Assembly: GCA_025453925.1 (NCBI GenBank)
Contig: JALOPK010000126.1
Span: 1 to 8,689, forward strand
Direction of reading: 5' to 3'
From: Candidatus Eiseniibacteriota bacterium
GTDB lineage: Bacteria; JAFGKV01
Length of the DNA stretch: 8,689 bases
Of the stretch, positions 1-6,191 are shown one piece after another (position 1 is the first letter of the stretch; every line of letters begins with the position of its first letter). The translations under genes were made by a program, and so were the position numbers. Under the pieces are notes generated by a model. That model was not told where the DNA came from. It did no database searches and saw nothing but the letters and a program-made list of their open reading frames with translations.

Positions 1-1448
1 CTTCCCCGCAGTTCCTTCACCTGATCCCACGCCTGGGGCAACGGCGCGACCGGGGCGGTGGTCAGGTTGGGTCCACCCGCACCGGGGACGAAGGTCGCGG
101 ACCCATGGCCGGCGGCCCGCGCCTGTTCCGCCAGTTCCACGATATGCTGATAGGTTCTCTTCAGGTCATAGAACCCATGCCACCACGCATAGTCCGGCCC
201 CATCATCATCGCTCCCATGCGCGCGCGTCGCCCTTCGTGGTGCCAGAACTCATAGAATGCCCACTCGATCTCCTCATCGAAGACCGGCCATGCGGTCAGG
301 ATGCTCTTGGCGTAGAGATCATCCATGATGGCTTTGATGGGCCGGTAGTAGGCGTCGTTGTAGTGGACCACCGTCTCGTCCAGCCGTGCCAGGTAGTTGC
401 CTGCCCAGCGCGGCGAATGGCATTGCGTGCACACCTGGAGCATCTTCTCCCGTTCCGCATTGCCGTCATGATCCTTGTTGAGCACGGTCAGTGCGGCCTG
501 CGTCTCCCATTTCAGGCGCTCGCCGACGTCGTGGCTCGTGGCCAGGCCTCCTAGGCCCGCCATGTGGCAGGCCGCGCACGTCGGCGCGGTGAAATGGGCA
601 CCGGGCTCCCACGCATCGGGAGCAACCTCGAAGTTCCATGATTCGCCCTCGGCCAGATAACGCTTTCCGTGCTTCGACTCGAAGTAGATCTCATCCTGGG
701 GGTGATCGGGCCCGAGATGACACTGGCCGCAGGTTTCGGGTTTGCGGGCCTCGGCGATGGAGAACCGGTGGGTCGTATGGCAGATCACGCAGGCGCCCTT
801 GGACCCATCCGGATTCAGTCGCCCGCAGCCGCTGTTGGGCCAGTTCTCCGTGGTGAGCACCCCCGAGCTGATGTCTGATCCGTGGCACACATAGCAGCCC
901 GTGGATCGCTCTACGGGGCTGTTCATCCCCTTGAGCCATGGATCCTTGAGTTCCGCGGTCTGGATCTCCCAGGTGCGCGCGTGCTTGCTGAGGTCGAACT
1001 GCGCCGCCTCCCGGGGGTGGCAACGACTGCAGTCCCGTGGCGTCACCACCGGTGAGATCTTGATGTTCCTGTGCGGCATGGTCCCCGGGCACTCCGCGGC
1101 ATCCTTGTCGGTGAGCAGGGCCGCATGGCAGTCAAGGCATGTCACATTCGCCCGGGCATGAATGCTCAGGCTCCAGTCATGCACCTTCCCCGGCTCCTCA
1201 CGCGCGTGACAGGCGACACATGACGCCTCGAGCTCGCTGAGGCCCCGATCGATCTCGATCTGCCGGGGGGTGTGCGGCATTGCGTCGGCCTGAGCCCGCG
1301 CGGCGCCGGCCCCGAGAAGCGCCGCAAGGAGCATCGCCGCCAACGACACCGCCCGCAGAGGGTGCTGATCGGCGGGGCTGCCCCGTGGCCGGAGCCTGCC
1401 GACCCTGGGGGTCATTCCGCGTCGAGGACGAAGCGGTTTCGCGCTCAT
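1..1448 (-). CDS. Octaheme c-type cytochrome, hydroxylamine oxidoreductase (HAO) family, partial (C-terminus outside window)
   Basis: 482 residues are visible and the frame runs off the window edge. Residues about 31-52 form a signal peptide (basic stretch, hydrophobic core, ARA-Q cleavage site), so the protein is exported to the periplasm. Eight CXXCH haem sites are seen: CVACH 77, CLDCH 104, CSRCH 140, CYVCH 185, CVICH 220, CGQCH 240, CAACH 291 and CTQCH 340. The haem number, the NPDGS segment just before haem 5, and the MMMGPDYAWWHGFYD segment near residue 415 fit the HAO family. Members oxidise hydroxylamine or reduce nitrite, NO or hydroxylamine. Direction depends partly on a tyrosine cross-linked to the catalytic haem, and I cannot tell whether it is present. 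The start is ATG at 1448, overlapping the upstream tetraheme gene stop as ATGA, with AAGGAGGG five bases before it. The upstream NapC-type partner favours a quinol-linked reductase role, by inference. An octaheme nitrite or tetrathionate reductase-like function is less likely. Confidence 0.85.
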   Translation of the reverse strand, partial: MSAKPLRPRRGMTPRVGRLRPRGSPADQHPLRAVSLAAMLLAALLGAGAARAQADAMPHTPRQIEIDRGLSELEASCVACHAREEPGKVHDWSLSIHARANVTCLDCHAALLTDKDAAECPGTMPHRNIKISPVVTPRDCSRCHPREAAQFDLSKHARTWEIQTAELKDPWLKGMNSPVERSTGCYVCHGSDISSGVLTTENWPNSGCGRLNPDGSKGACVICHTTHRFSIAEARKPETCGQCHLGPDHPQDEIYFESKHGKRYLAEGESWNFEVAPDAWEPGAHFTAPTCAACHMAGLGGLATSHDVGERLKWETQAALTVLNKDHDGNAEREKMLQVCTQCHSPRWAGNYLARLDETVVHYNDAYYRPIKAIMDDLYAKSILTAWPVFDEEIEWAFYEFWHHEGRRARMGAMMMGPDYAWWHGFYDLKRTYQHIVELAEQARAAGHGSATFVPGAGGPNLTTAPVAPLPQAWDQVKELRG

Positions 1449-1999
1449 GGTGTCCCTCCTTCATGGTTCTGACCGAAAAGGTACTCTCTGAATCCGCCGT
1501 GGAAGAGTTCGAGATGGCAATCCAGACAACGCTGACGGCCCTTCATTCTCAGGTACTCACGGTGCGCGACTATCCCTTTGATGGAGAGGCCTTCCGGGGT
1601 GAGATTCTGGTGGCATGACCGGCACGATTCGTCGTAGACCTTCCGTCGGGCAGACGCGGCCAACTCATCCCAGTTCATCCGCGAGGGGTCGGATTCGCCG
1701 AAGAAGTGCACGAAGACATCCTTGCTCCCGTCCCGGGCTTTGACATAGAGCTTCGGGAACAGGCGGTGGGGCACGTGACAATCCGAGCACGAGGCGACGA
1801 CTCCCGCATCGTTCTGGTAGTGGCGAGACTGCATCCATCCCTGTTCACCGACCACCCGCATCTCATGGCAGGACATACAGAACGAGGAACTGGATGACCA
1901 CGAGACCCCCAGAGAGGCCGCGCCGACCAGAGCCAACGCCAGCACACCGCCGATCGCCGCGGCCGGGAGGAATCGAACCGGAAGTGAAGAGCGGCTCAT
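1445..1999 (-). CDS. NapC/NirT/NrfH-type tetraheme cytochrome c, membrane-anchored quinol dehydrogenase
   Basis: The protein has 184 aa. One N-terminal membrane segment (about residues 11-33) is followed by a periplasmic domain with four haem sites: CMSCH 41, CSDCH 71, CRSCH 126 and CLDCH 158. The first lies in a CXXCHXM context (CMSCHEM); in NrfH the methionine of that motif ligates haem 1. The length fits the NrfH/short NapC group, which takes electrons from menaquinol or ubiquinol and passes them to a periplasmic partner. The partner here is almost certainly the octaheme HAO-family protein whose start overlaps this stop by four bases, so the two are translationally coupled. The order (tetraheme then octaheme) is that of haoC-haoA in Epsilonproteobacteria, where the pair is thought to work in nitrite/hydroxylamine metabolism. 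ATG 1999 is preceded by an AGGTGATG-like site. NrfH versus NapC subfamily cannot be settled by eye. Confidence 0.9.
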   Translation of the reverse strand: MSRSSLPVRFLPAAAIGGVLALALVGAASLGVSWSSSSSFCMSCHEMRVVGEQGWMQSRHYQNDAGVVASCSDCHVPHRLFPKLYVKARDGSKDVFVHFFGESDPSRMNWDELAASARRKVYDESCRSCHQNLTPEGLSIKGIVAHREYLRMKGRQRCLDCHLELFHGGFREYLFGQNHEGGTP

Positions 2000-2076
2000 C
2001 GGGCATCACCTGCCGGGCGTAAGCGCCTGCCTGCCCCCACGAGACCGGCCGGGCATGTGAGGGGATCCCTCCGGCA

Positions 2077-2523
2077 TCATCGGCGAGGATTCGGCCCGTC
2101 CGTACCCGGCGGGAATCTCATGTCGCTGAACTGCGCCAGCGTCGTTGCGGCCAGGTAGCGGCCCACCTCGGTCTCAACCTTTGCCAGGAGCCCGCCGAAG
2201 ATGCACGTCGTTCCATCGCACGCGGGTCTTCCCAGGAGACATCCGCCCGGTGTGAGCGGGCCCTCGATGGCCTCGAAGACGTCGGCGAGGCTGATCGCCC
2301 CGGGATCCCGCGCCAACGCAAACCCGCCATGGGGTCCCCTGACGGAGCGCACGATTCCGGCTCTGGCGAGCCACTGCAGCACTTTGGCCAGGTGGGCCTG
2401 GGACACGCCGAACTCTTCCGCCATGCGCACGACGGGGACAAACGTGCCCGTGCGCGTTGCAAGAAGCGTGGCCGCGTGGAGCCCCAGCGAAGCAGCGTCA
2501 CTGACTTTCACGAGTCCTGACAT
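2077..2523 (-). CDS. Rrf2-family transcriptional regulator with three clustered cysteines (possible Fe-S sensor)
   Basis: This is a 148-aa winged-helix protein of the Rrf2 family (IscR, NsrR, RirA). The DNA-binding half includes SQAHLAKVLQWLARAGIV and the wing motif VRGPHGGFALAR (about 61-72), followed by the dimerisation helix. Three cysteines at 95, 102 and 107 sit where family members bind a [2Fe-2S] or [4Fe-4S] cluster. Their spacing, CX6CX4C, differs from the IscR CX5CX5C pattern as I recall it. The frame is open to 2577, but ATG 2523 is preferred: AAGGA lies seven to eight bases upstream and the protein then begins in the usual family way. It sits 77 bp upstream of the tetraheme gene in the same direction, so it may be a local NO or redox-responsive regulator of the cytochrome pair. 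The signal sensed is inference. Confidence 0.88.
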   Translation of the reverse strand: MSGLVKVSDAASLGLHAATLLATRTGTFVPVVRMAEEFGVSQAHLAKVLQWLARAGIVRSVRGPHGGFALARDPGAISLADVFEAIEGPLTPGGCLLGRPACDGTTCIFGGLLAKVETEVGRYLAATTLAQFSDMRFPPGTDGPNPRR

Positions 2524-2557
2524 CACGCATTCCTTCTTCTTATGACAATTCAGTACC

Positions 2558-2585
2558 AAGATACCGGTTTGACACATGCAGGCAA
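2558..2585 (-). promoter_or_regulatory. Candidate sigma70-type promoter of the rrf2-tetraheme-octaheme group
   Basis: On the minus strand TTGCCT (2585-2580) and TATCTT (2563-2558) are separated by 16 bases, each matching four of six consensus positions. Transcription would begin near 2551, leaving a leader of about 28 nt before ATG 2523. The surrounding stretch 2530-2575 is clearly more AT-rich than its neighbourhood. Just downstream lies an imperfect dyad at 2538-2559 (outer arms CTT and AAG) that could be the regulator's own operator, though it is weak. Confidence 0.35.
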
Positions 2586-2626
2586 GCGCCTCTCTTTCTG
2601 CGCGGACTCCTCATCCCCGTCTCGCT

Positions 2627-2773
2627 TCAGAAGGCAGGCCCCCGGTCGCGAAGACGCTCGATCACCGCCGGGTAGCGCTCGAGTCCCTCGGTTTCGAGTC
2701 GTGCGCGGATGCTCATGGTCTGCATGCGTCGCCGCAGCCCCTTCAGTTCTTCGCCGGTGTGGAGATACTCCAT
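2627..2773 (-). CDS. Doubtful short ORF, unrecognised; may be the 3' part of a frameshifted small gene
   Basis: From ATG 2773 this frame encodes 48 aa beginning MEYLHTGEEL and ending RDRGPAF. It is charged and probably helical, with no cysteine, signal peptide or motif I recognise. Codon third positions are mostly G or C, as in real genes here. No Shine-Dalgarno site precedes ATG 2773 or the in-frame GTG at 2788. The same frame stays protein-like upstream (for example CVEVWPAV) to about 2805. A neighbouring frame starting at TTG 2856 after a GGGG run, and overlapping the amidinotransferase stop, reads plausibly as LRDWVNGSFPRMPAF. Joined by a shift near 2795-2815, the two would make one small protein of about 70 aa. 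It is either a short gene, a decayed gene, or a chance frame. Confidence 0.35.
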   Translation of the reverse strand: MEYLHTGEELKGLRRRMQTMSIRARLETEGLERYPAVIERLRDRGPAF

Positions 2774-2840
2774 GACAGCCGGCCACACTTCAACGCACCG
2801 CGGCAGCGCCTGAACGCCGGCATGCGCGGGAAGCTCCCGT

Positions 2841-3833
2841 TCACCCAGTCGCGCAACCCCTATCCCGCTCCAACACGCCCGTCATGCAGCCGATGCTGCC
2901 CGCCGCCTTCATGAGCTCGCCCACCTCCACCGTCGTGCACGAGACGCCGGATTCCTCGTAGCAGGCCTGACTCACAGGGCACCCCGCTGGCATGACGATG
3001 CGCCGCGGCCCCACCACCACGATGTTGAGCGCCGATCCGTCGATGACTTCCGCCTCGTCGGGCATGAATCGCACCTCGAAACCTCTGGCTCGAAGCACCT
3101 CGACTACCCTGAACGGCACCCGATTGGCCCATGTAAAGGCCAGATCCCGGTCTACGATGCGGAACGTGCCCATCAGGTGCATGGCGCCGAAGGGCAGCCC
3201 CACCGGGACGGTCTCGACGCCCATCTCCCGCAGGATCCGCGTCACCTGCGCCGCACCCTCGTCATTGGTCCGCAGGCCCGACGCCACCAGCACGGTCTCA
3301 GGATCGACCCACATGGCGTCCGCGCCTTCGAACACCCCGGTGCCGTGCACCATGCCGACCACGGGAATCCCCAAGTGCGCCAGGCGTCGCGCCACGAAGC
3401 ACTCCTCTCCGGCGCGCACCGTTGAGGCCGGCCGGCCGAGGATCACCCCTTCGGGGGTGGAGAACAGCAGGTCAGCCACGAAGAGAAGGTTCGGCGGGGG
3501 AACGACTTCAGGCTCCATCATGTTCACGGTGACCCCGCAGGCCCGGTACGCCTCAGCCAATGCACGATGCTCAGCCCGCGACGCGGCGAGCTCGGGACGT
3601 TCCAGCATCTGTGCCAGGTTGGGATCGGCTATCGCCTCCCACTCCGGCCCGGGGCAGTGGAGCAACACCGCGCGCAAACGCCGCCACTCAGTGTCAACGC
3701 CGAGCGTGCGCCAGATCCGTCCGATCTCTTCTCTGCTTGACTGCGTCCGAGGCGACCATCCGGCCCCGCCGTATGCGGCTTCAATGCGGTCCGTCACGGG
3801 ATACTCCTTGCGCGTGGTCCACCGCTCCGCCAT
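2841..3833 (-). CDS. Amidinotransferase-superfamily enzyme (arginine deiminase / dimethylarginine dimethylaminohydrolase-like)
   Basis: The protein has 330 aa from ATG 3833. Superfamily hallmarks appear in order: FVAD (Asp 121, substrate guanidinium contact), the EGADAMWV segment (169-176) in place of the usual EGGD, GLRTN (187-191), the catalytic histidine in HLMGTFRIVDRD (His 219), and the terminal nucleophilic cysteine in GCMT (Cys 316). This set fits hydrolases or transferases acting on a guanidino group, such as arginine or methylarginine to citrulline plus an amine. The exact substrate is not predictable by eye. The start was chosen because AGGAGGTG ends nine bases before ATG 3833; the frame also offers GTG at 3836 and 3839. 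It overlaps the 3' end of the WbqC gene by 53 bp, so the two are probably cotranscribed. No arginine pathway genes (arcB, arcC, arcD) are nearby, so classical arginine fermentation is unlikely here. Confidence 0.82.
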   Translation of the reverse strand: MAERWTTRKEYPVTDRIEAAYGGAGWSPRTQSSREEIGRIWRTLGVDTEWRRLRAVLLHCPGPEWEAIADPNLAQMLERPELAASRAEHRALAEAYRACGVTVNMMEPEVVPPPNLLFVADLLFSTPEGVILGRPASTVRAGEECFVARRLAHLGIPVVGMVHGTGVFEGADAMWVDPETVLVASGLRTNDEGAAQVTRILREMGVETVPVGLPFGAMHLMGTFRIVDRDLAFTWANRVPFRVVEVLRARGFEVRFMPDEAEVIDGSALNIVVVGPRRIVMPAGCPVSQACYEESGVSCTTVEVGELMKAAGSIGCMTGVLERDRGCATG

Positions 3834-4533
3834 CACCACTCACCTCCTGATCCATCCGGAGGAGCCGGCGGGCGGCGGGGCCACAGGTGAATAGCATGTC
3901 CAGAATGGAGAGATTGGGGCGAAAAGGCCCCCAGAGCTGCGGATAGACTATTGGCCGTGGGTTGACATAGCGTACGGCGATCCCTGCACGCTCGAGTGCC
4001 GCGATGTCGAGGTAGTTGCCCGCCGCCTTCTGCACGACGAACACGTCCGCGCCCAGAGCGCCGCAGAGCCGGGTCAGCAGCTCGGTGCCGGCGCCGTCGA
4101 CGCCCACGTCCGACTGCAGGACGAGGCGGGAAGAGAGGCCGACGGACGCCCAGATGTGGCGCAAGATCTCGAGGTTGAATGGGACGAGGCGGTCGTGCCC
4201 GCGATGGTAGACCGTCTCGAGGAAGGCGAGATGAAGGTCGAGGTAGGGCGCGTGGCAGTAGGCGGCCTTCAGGCTCTCCAGATGCTTGCGTATCCACCTG
4301 CCCTCGCGGCAGATCTCCACGTCTCTGATCAACTGGAGGCCCCGCCCCCTCTTCCATACCGGGACAGTAAGCCACAACTCGCCGTCGCGGCCCTTGAGCC
4401 GGTTGCGGCTGACCCACGTAGTGCCGCGGGGGAACTGAACCCCATCCAAGAGCACCACGGCGTCGGCCGCGAGGGCGGCACGGAAGAACCCCGGGTACGG
4501 CGCGAAGTTGGGGCGCTGGGCGGCGACGATCAT
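3781..4533 (-). CDS. WbqC-family protein
   Basis: The protein has 250 aa. The N-terminus, AAQRPNFAPYPGFF followed by ADAVVLLDGVQFPRGTTWVSRNR and WLTVPVWKRGRG, is the typical WbqC-family signature (QPxYxPxxGYF, then DxVQFxxxxWxxRNRIK, then LTVPV). There is no signal peptide or membrane span, so it is cytoplasmic. Family members are usually found in O-antigen, exopolysaccharide or secondary-metabolite clusters; I know of no biochemical role I could assign with confidence. No glycosyltransferases or sugar-nucleotide genes lie in this window, which makes the context unusual. Its last ~18 codons overlap the amidinotransferase gene, and this tail (from about DGGAVDH) looks like read-through rather than a conserved part. 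It starts 58 bp after the end of the upstream rrf2 gene. ATG 4533 has only a weak GGCGGGG site. Confidence 0.82.
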   Translation of the reverse strand: MIVAAQRPNFAPYPGFFRAALAADAVVLLDGVQFPRGTTWVSRNRLKGRDGELWLTVPVWKRGRGLQLIRDVEICREGRWIRKHLESLKAAYCHAPYLDLHLAFLETVYHRGHDRLVPFNLEILRHIWASVGLSSRLVLQSDVGVDGAGTELLTRLCGALGADVFVVQKAAGNYLDIAALERAGIAVRYVNPRPIVYPQLWGPFRPNLSILDMLFTCGPAARRLLRMDQEVSGDGGAVDHAQGVSRDGPH

Positions 4534-4591
4534 CGCCCCGCCGGGAAAGGCGACCGGCCGTACCCGCGGGGGCGCCGCACATGCATCTGAC

Positions 4592-4993
4592 TCAGCTCAC
4601 GTCGGCCAGCGTGGTGGTCTCCAGCGTGCGGGAGACGTGGTCGCGAATCTTGCGGAACACATCCACGAGCTTCTGCTCCCGCTCGATGGGTGTCGACTCG
4701 TAGAAGTGCTCGCTCACCGATTCGGTCGGCGCGAGGGCGCCGTCGAGGTAGCGGATGATCTCCGCCAAGGAGATCTTCTCCGGCGCCTTGGCCAGTCGGT
4801 AACCGCCCCTTTTCCCCTTGCAGCTCCTCAGGTACCTGCCCCGCTTGAGGGCGAGCATGATCTGCTCCAGGAACTTCGGCGGGATGCTCTGCGCGGTCGC
4901 GATGGTCTCCACGGTGATGAAGGAATCGCTGTTCTCGCGCGCCAGGTACACCAGCGCGAGGAGCGCATACTCGCTTCGCGAGGTGAGCTTCAT
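4592..4993 (-). CDS. Rrf2-family transcriptional regulator lacking Fe-S cysteines
   Basis: The protein has 133 aa. It starts with the classic family N-terminus MKLTSRSEYALLALVYLA, followed by the recognition helix IPPKFLEQIMLALKRG (38-53) and wing SCKGKRGGYRLAK (57-69). The only cysteine is Cys 58 in the wing, and the usual cluster region (about 88-105) has none. It should therefore sense something other than a cysteine-ligated Fe-S cluster, as CymR-like members do (CymR acts through a protein partner). ATG 4993 follows a perfect AAGGAGG site. It heads the minus-strand run leading to wbqC and the amidinotransferase, and is divergent from nadA, so its targets may be itself, the following genes and/or nadA. 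The promoter region carries a dyad suggestive of autoregulation. Confidence 0.92.
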   Translation of the reverse strand: MKLTSRSEYALLALVYLARENSDSFITVETIATAQSIPPKFLEQIMLALKRGRYLRSCKGKRGGYRLAKAPEKISLAEIIRYLDGALAPTESVSEHFYESTPIEREQKLVDVFRKIRDHVSRTLETTTLADVS

Positions 4994-5067
4994 GAGGCCT
5001 CCTTGGGTGCGGATTCGAGGTCGGGGCGCCGGATCCCGGCGGCCCCAGACACTCCCCGCCCCATGTG

Positions 5068-5096
5068 TGATTACGCGAGGGACTCGTTCGCGTCAA
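5068..5096 (-). promoter_or_regulatory. Candidate promoter of the outer rrf2 gene with overlapping dyad operator
   Basis: On the minus strand TTGACG (5096-5091, five of six -35 matches) is followed after 17 bases by TAATCA (5073-5068). An alternative -10, CGTAAT, lies at 5075-5070 with a 15-base spacer. A perfect inverted repeat, ACGCGA (5073-5078) and TCGCGT (5088-5093) with a nine-base spacer, covers the space between the elements. A dimeric regulator bound there would block polymerase, so the rrf2 product is a natural candidate for autorepression. The leader to ATG 4993 would be about 65-70 nt. The -10 match is poor. Confidence 0.4.
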
Positions 5097-5233
5097 GACC
5101 TCCGGGCCTCCGGAGAGGGAAGCGCACCCTTGTGTTCGCCCCGGCGTCACCCTCGCACCAACCGCCCGTGGCCCCCGGGGCATGCCGTCCGGTATGGACC
5201 AGGTGGGAGATCGTGTTATCTTGCCTTCGTCAG

Positions 5234-5248
5234 ATCCGGCGGCCGGAT
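5234..5248. promoter_or_regulatory. Perfect 6-3-6 inverted repeat upstream of nadA, candidate operator
   Basis: The arms ATCCGG and CCGGAT flank a CGG centre, ending 43 bp before the nadA start codon. The position would overlap or follow the nadA promoter, as expected of a repressor site or an RNA hairpin in the leader. In a GC-rich genome a 6-bp dyad can occur by chance, so the evidence is position and symmetry only. Confidence 0.25.
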
Positions 5249-5291
5249 GATACCCTGCTGCGTACCACTCCGTTACCTGGAGGTCTCCCCG

Positions 5292-6191
5292 ATGGATCTC
5301 GCGCGACAGATCACCGAGCTCAAGGCCGCACGCAACGCGGTGATCCTCGCCCACAACTACACCGTGGGCGATGTGCAGGATAGTGCGGACTTCGTCGGTG
5401 ACTCCCTGGAGCTGGCCCAGAAGGCGGCCGCCACCGCCGCGGATGTCATCGTGTTCTGCGGGGTCCACTTCATGGCCGAAACGGCCGCTATCCTGAATCC
5501 CGGCAAGACCGTGCTCATGCCCGACCAGTTCGCCGGCTGCCCCATGGCCAACATGATCACCCCCAAGGAACTGGCGGCCCGCACAGCCGAGCTGCCCGGA
5601 GTGAAGGTGGTCACCTACGTCAACAGCACGGCCGCCATCAAGGCAATGAGCGATATCTGCTGCACCTCGGCCAATGCCGTGAAGGTAGTGCAGTCGATGG
5701 GGGATGCCGAGATCCTGTTCGTGCCTGATCAGTATCTTGGCCACTACGTGCAGACCCGGCTGGGGAAGGCGCTGCATCTGTGGCCGGGCTTTTGCCCTAC
5801 CCACCGCCGCATCCGGCCGCGGGACATCAAGGAGGCCCGTGCCGCCCACCCCGAGGCCAAGGTGGTGGTGCATCCGGAGTGCATGCCGGAGACGATCGCT
5901 TTGGCAGACCATGTCGGCAGCACATCCGGCATCCTGCGCTTCTGCCGTGAATCGGATGCCCGCGAGTTCATCATCGGCACCGAACTGGGCCTGCTCCACC
6001 GGCTCACCAAAGAGAACCCCGACAAGCGGTTCTATCTGGCGACGGAGCTCTCCGATTGCCCGAACATGAAACTGACGACGCTGGAGAAGGTGTTCTGGTG
6101 CCTCCGGGACCTGGAGTTCGTCATCACCGTGCCGCCGGACATCGCCCAACAGGCGCGAGTCCCCATCGAACGCATGCTGGAGGTCGTGTGA
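5292..6191 (+). CDS. nadA: Quinolinate synthase NadA
   Basis: The protein has 299 aa, the usual size of the compact NadA type. It condenses iminoaspartate with dihydroxyacetone phosphate to quinolinate in de novo NAD synthesis, in the cytoplasm, using a [4Fe-4S] cluster with three protein ligands. Visible hallmarks are AHNYTVGDVQD near the N-terminus, AGCPMA (Cys 83), TYVNST (108-113), GFCPTH (Cys 168), HPEC (194-197) and LSDCPNMK (Cys 256). Cys 83, 168 and 256 are at the spacing of the known cluster ligands. The frame stays open back to 4818, but the homology starts at MDLARQITEL and GGAGGT lies seven bases before ATG 5292. No nadB or nadC is in the window, so iminoaspartate must come from a gene elsewhere. 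It is divergent from an Rrf2 regulator. Confidence 0.97.
   Translation: MDLARQITELKAARNAVILAHNYTVGDVQDSADFVGDSLELAQKAAATAADVIVFCGVHFMAETAAILNPGKTVLMPDQFAGCPMANMITPKELAARTAELPGVKVVTYVNSTAAIKAMSDICCTSANAVKVVQSMGDAEILFVPDQYLGHYVQTRLGKALHLWPGFCPTHRRIRPRDIKEARAAHPEAKVVVHPECMPETIALADHVGSTSGILRFCRESDAREFIIGTELGLLHRLTKENPDKRFYLATELSDCPNMKLTTLEKVFWCLRDLEFVITVPPDIAQQARVPIERMLEVV

Larger units (their letters stand above)
4994..5291. other. Divergent intergenic region between rrf2 and nadA (298 bp)
   Basis: No convincing gene lies here; open frames are continuations or shadows of neighbours. It holds the AAGGAGG ribosome site of rrf2, the TTGACG promoter and dyad at 5068-5096, and a second perfect inverted repeat ATCCGG-cgg-CCGGAT at 5234-5248, about 44 bp upstream of the nadA start. 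It also holds the nadA ribosome site GGAGGT at 5279-5284. No good sigma70 promoter for nadA was found. TATCTT at 5217-5222 and TTGCCT at 5221-5226 are the nearest candidates, and neither has a good partner element. Confidence 0.6.

Noticed and set aside
2059-2071. GAGGG-GAT-CCCTC hairpin between the first rrf2 gene and the tetraheme gene as a terminator
   Set aside because: The stem is only five bases and no U tract follows, so it is too weak to argue that the operon is split there.
2524-2577. An 18-residue N-terminal extension of the first Rrf2 protein (ATG 2577)
   Set aside because: The extension is not Rrf2-like and would lie over the promoter-like sequence. ATG 2523 has an AAGGA site and the expected N-terminus.
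4818-5291. An upstream extension of the nadA frame
   Set aside because: It runs antisense through rrf2 and the intergenic promoter region. NadA similarity and a GGAGGT site place the start at 5292.
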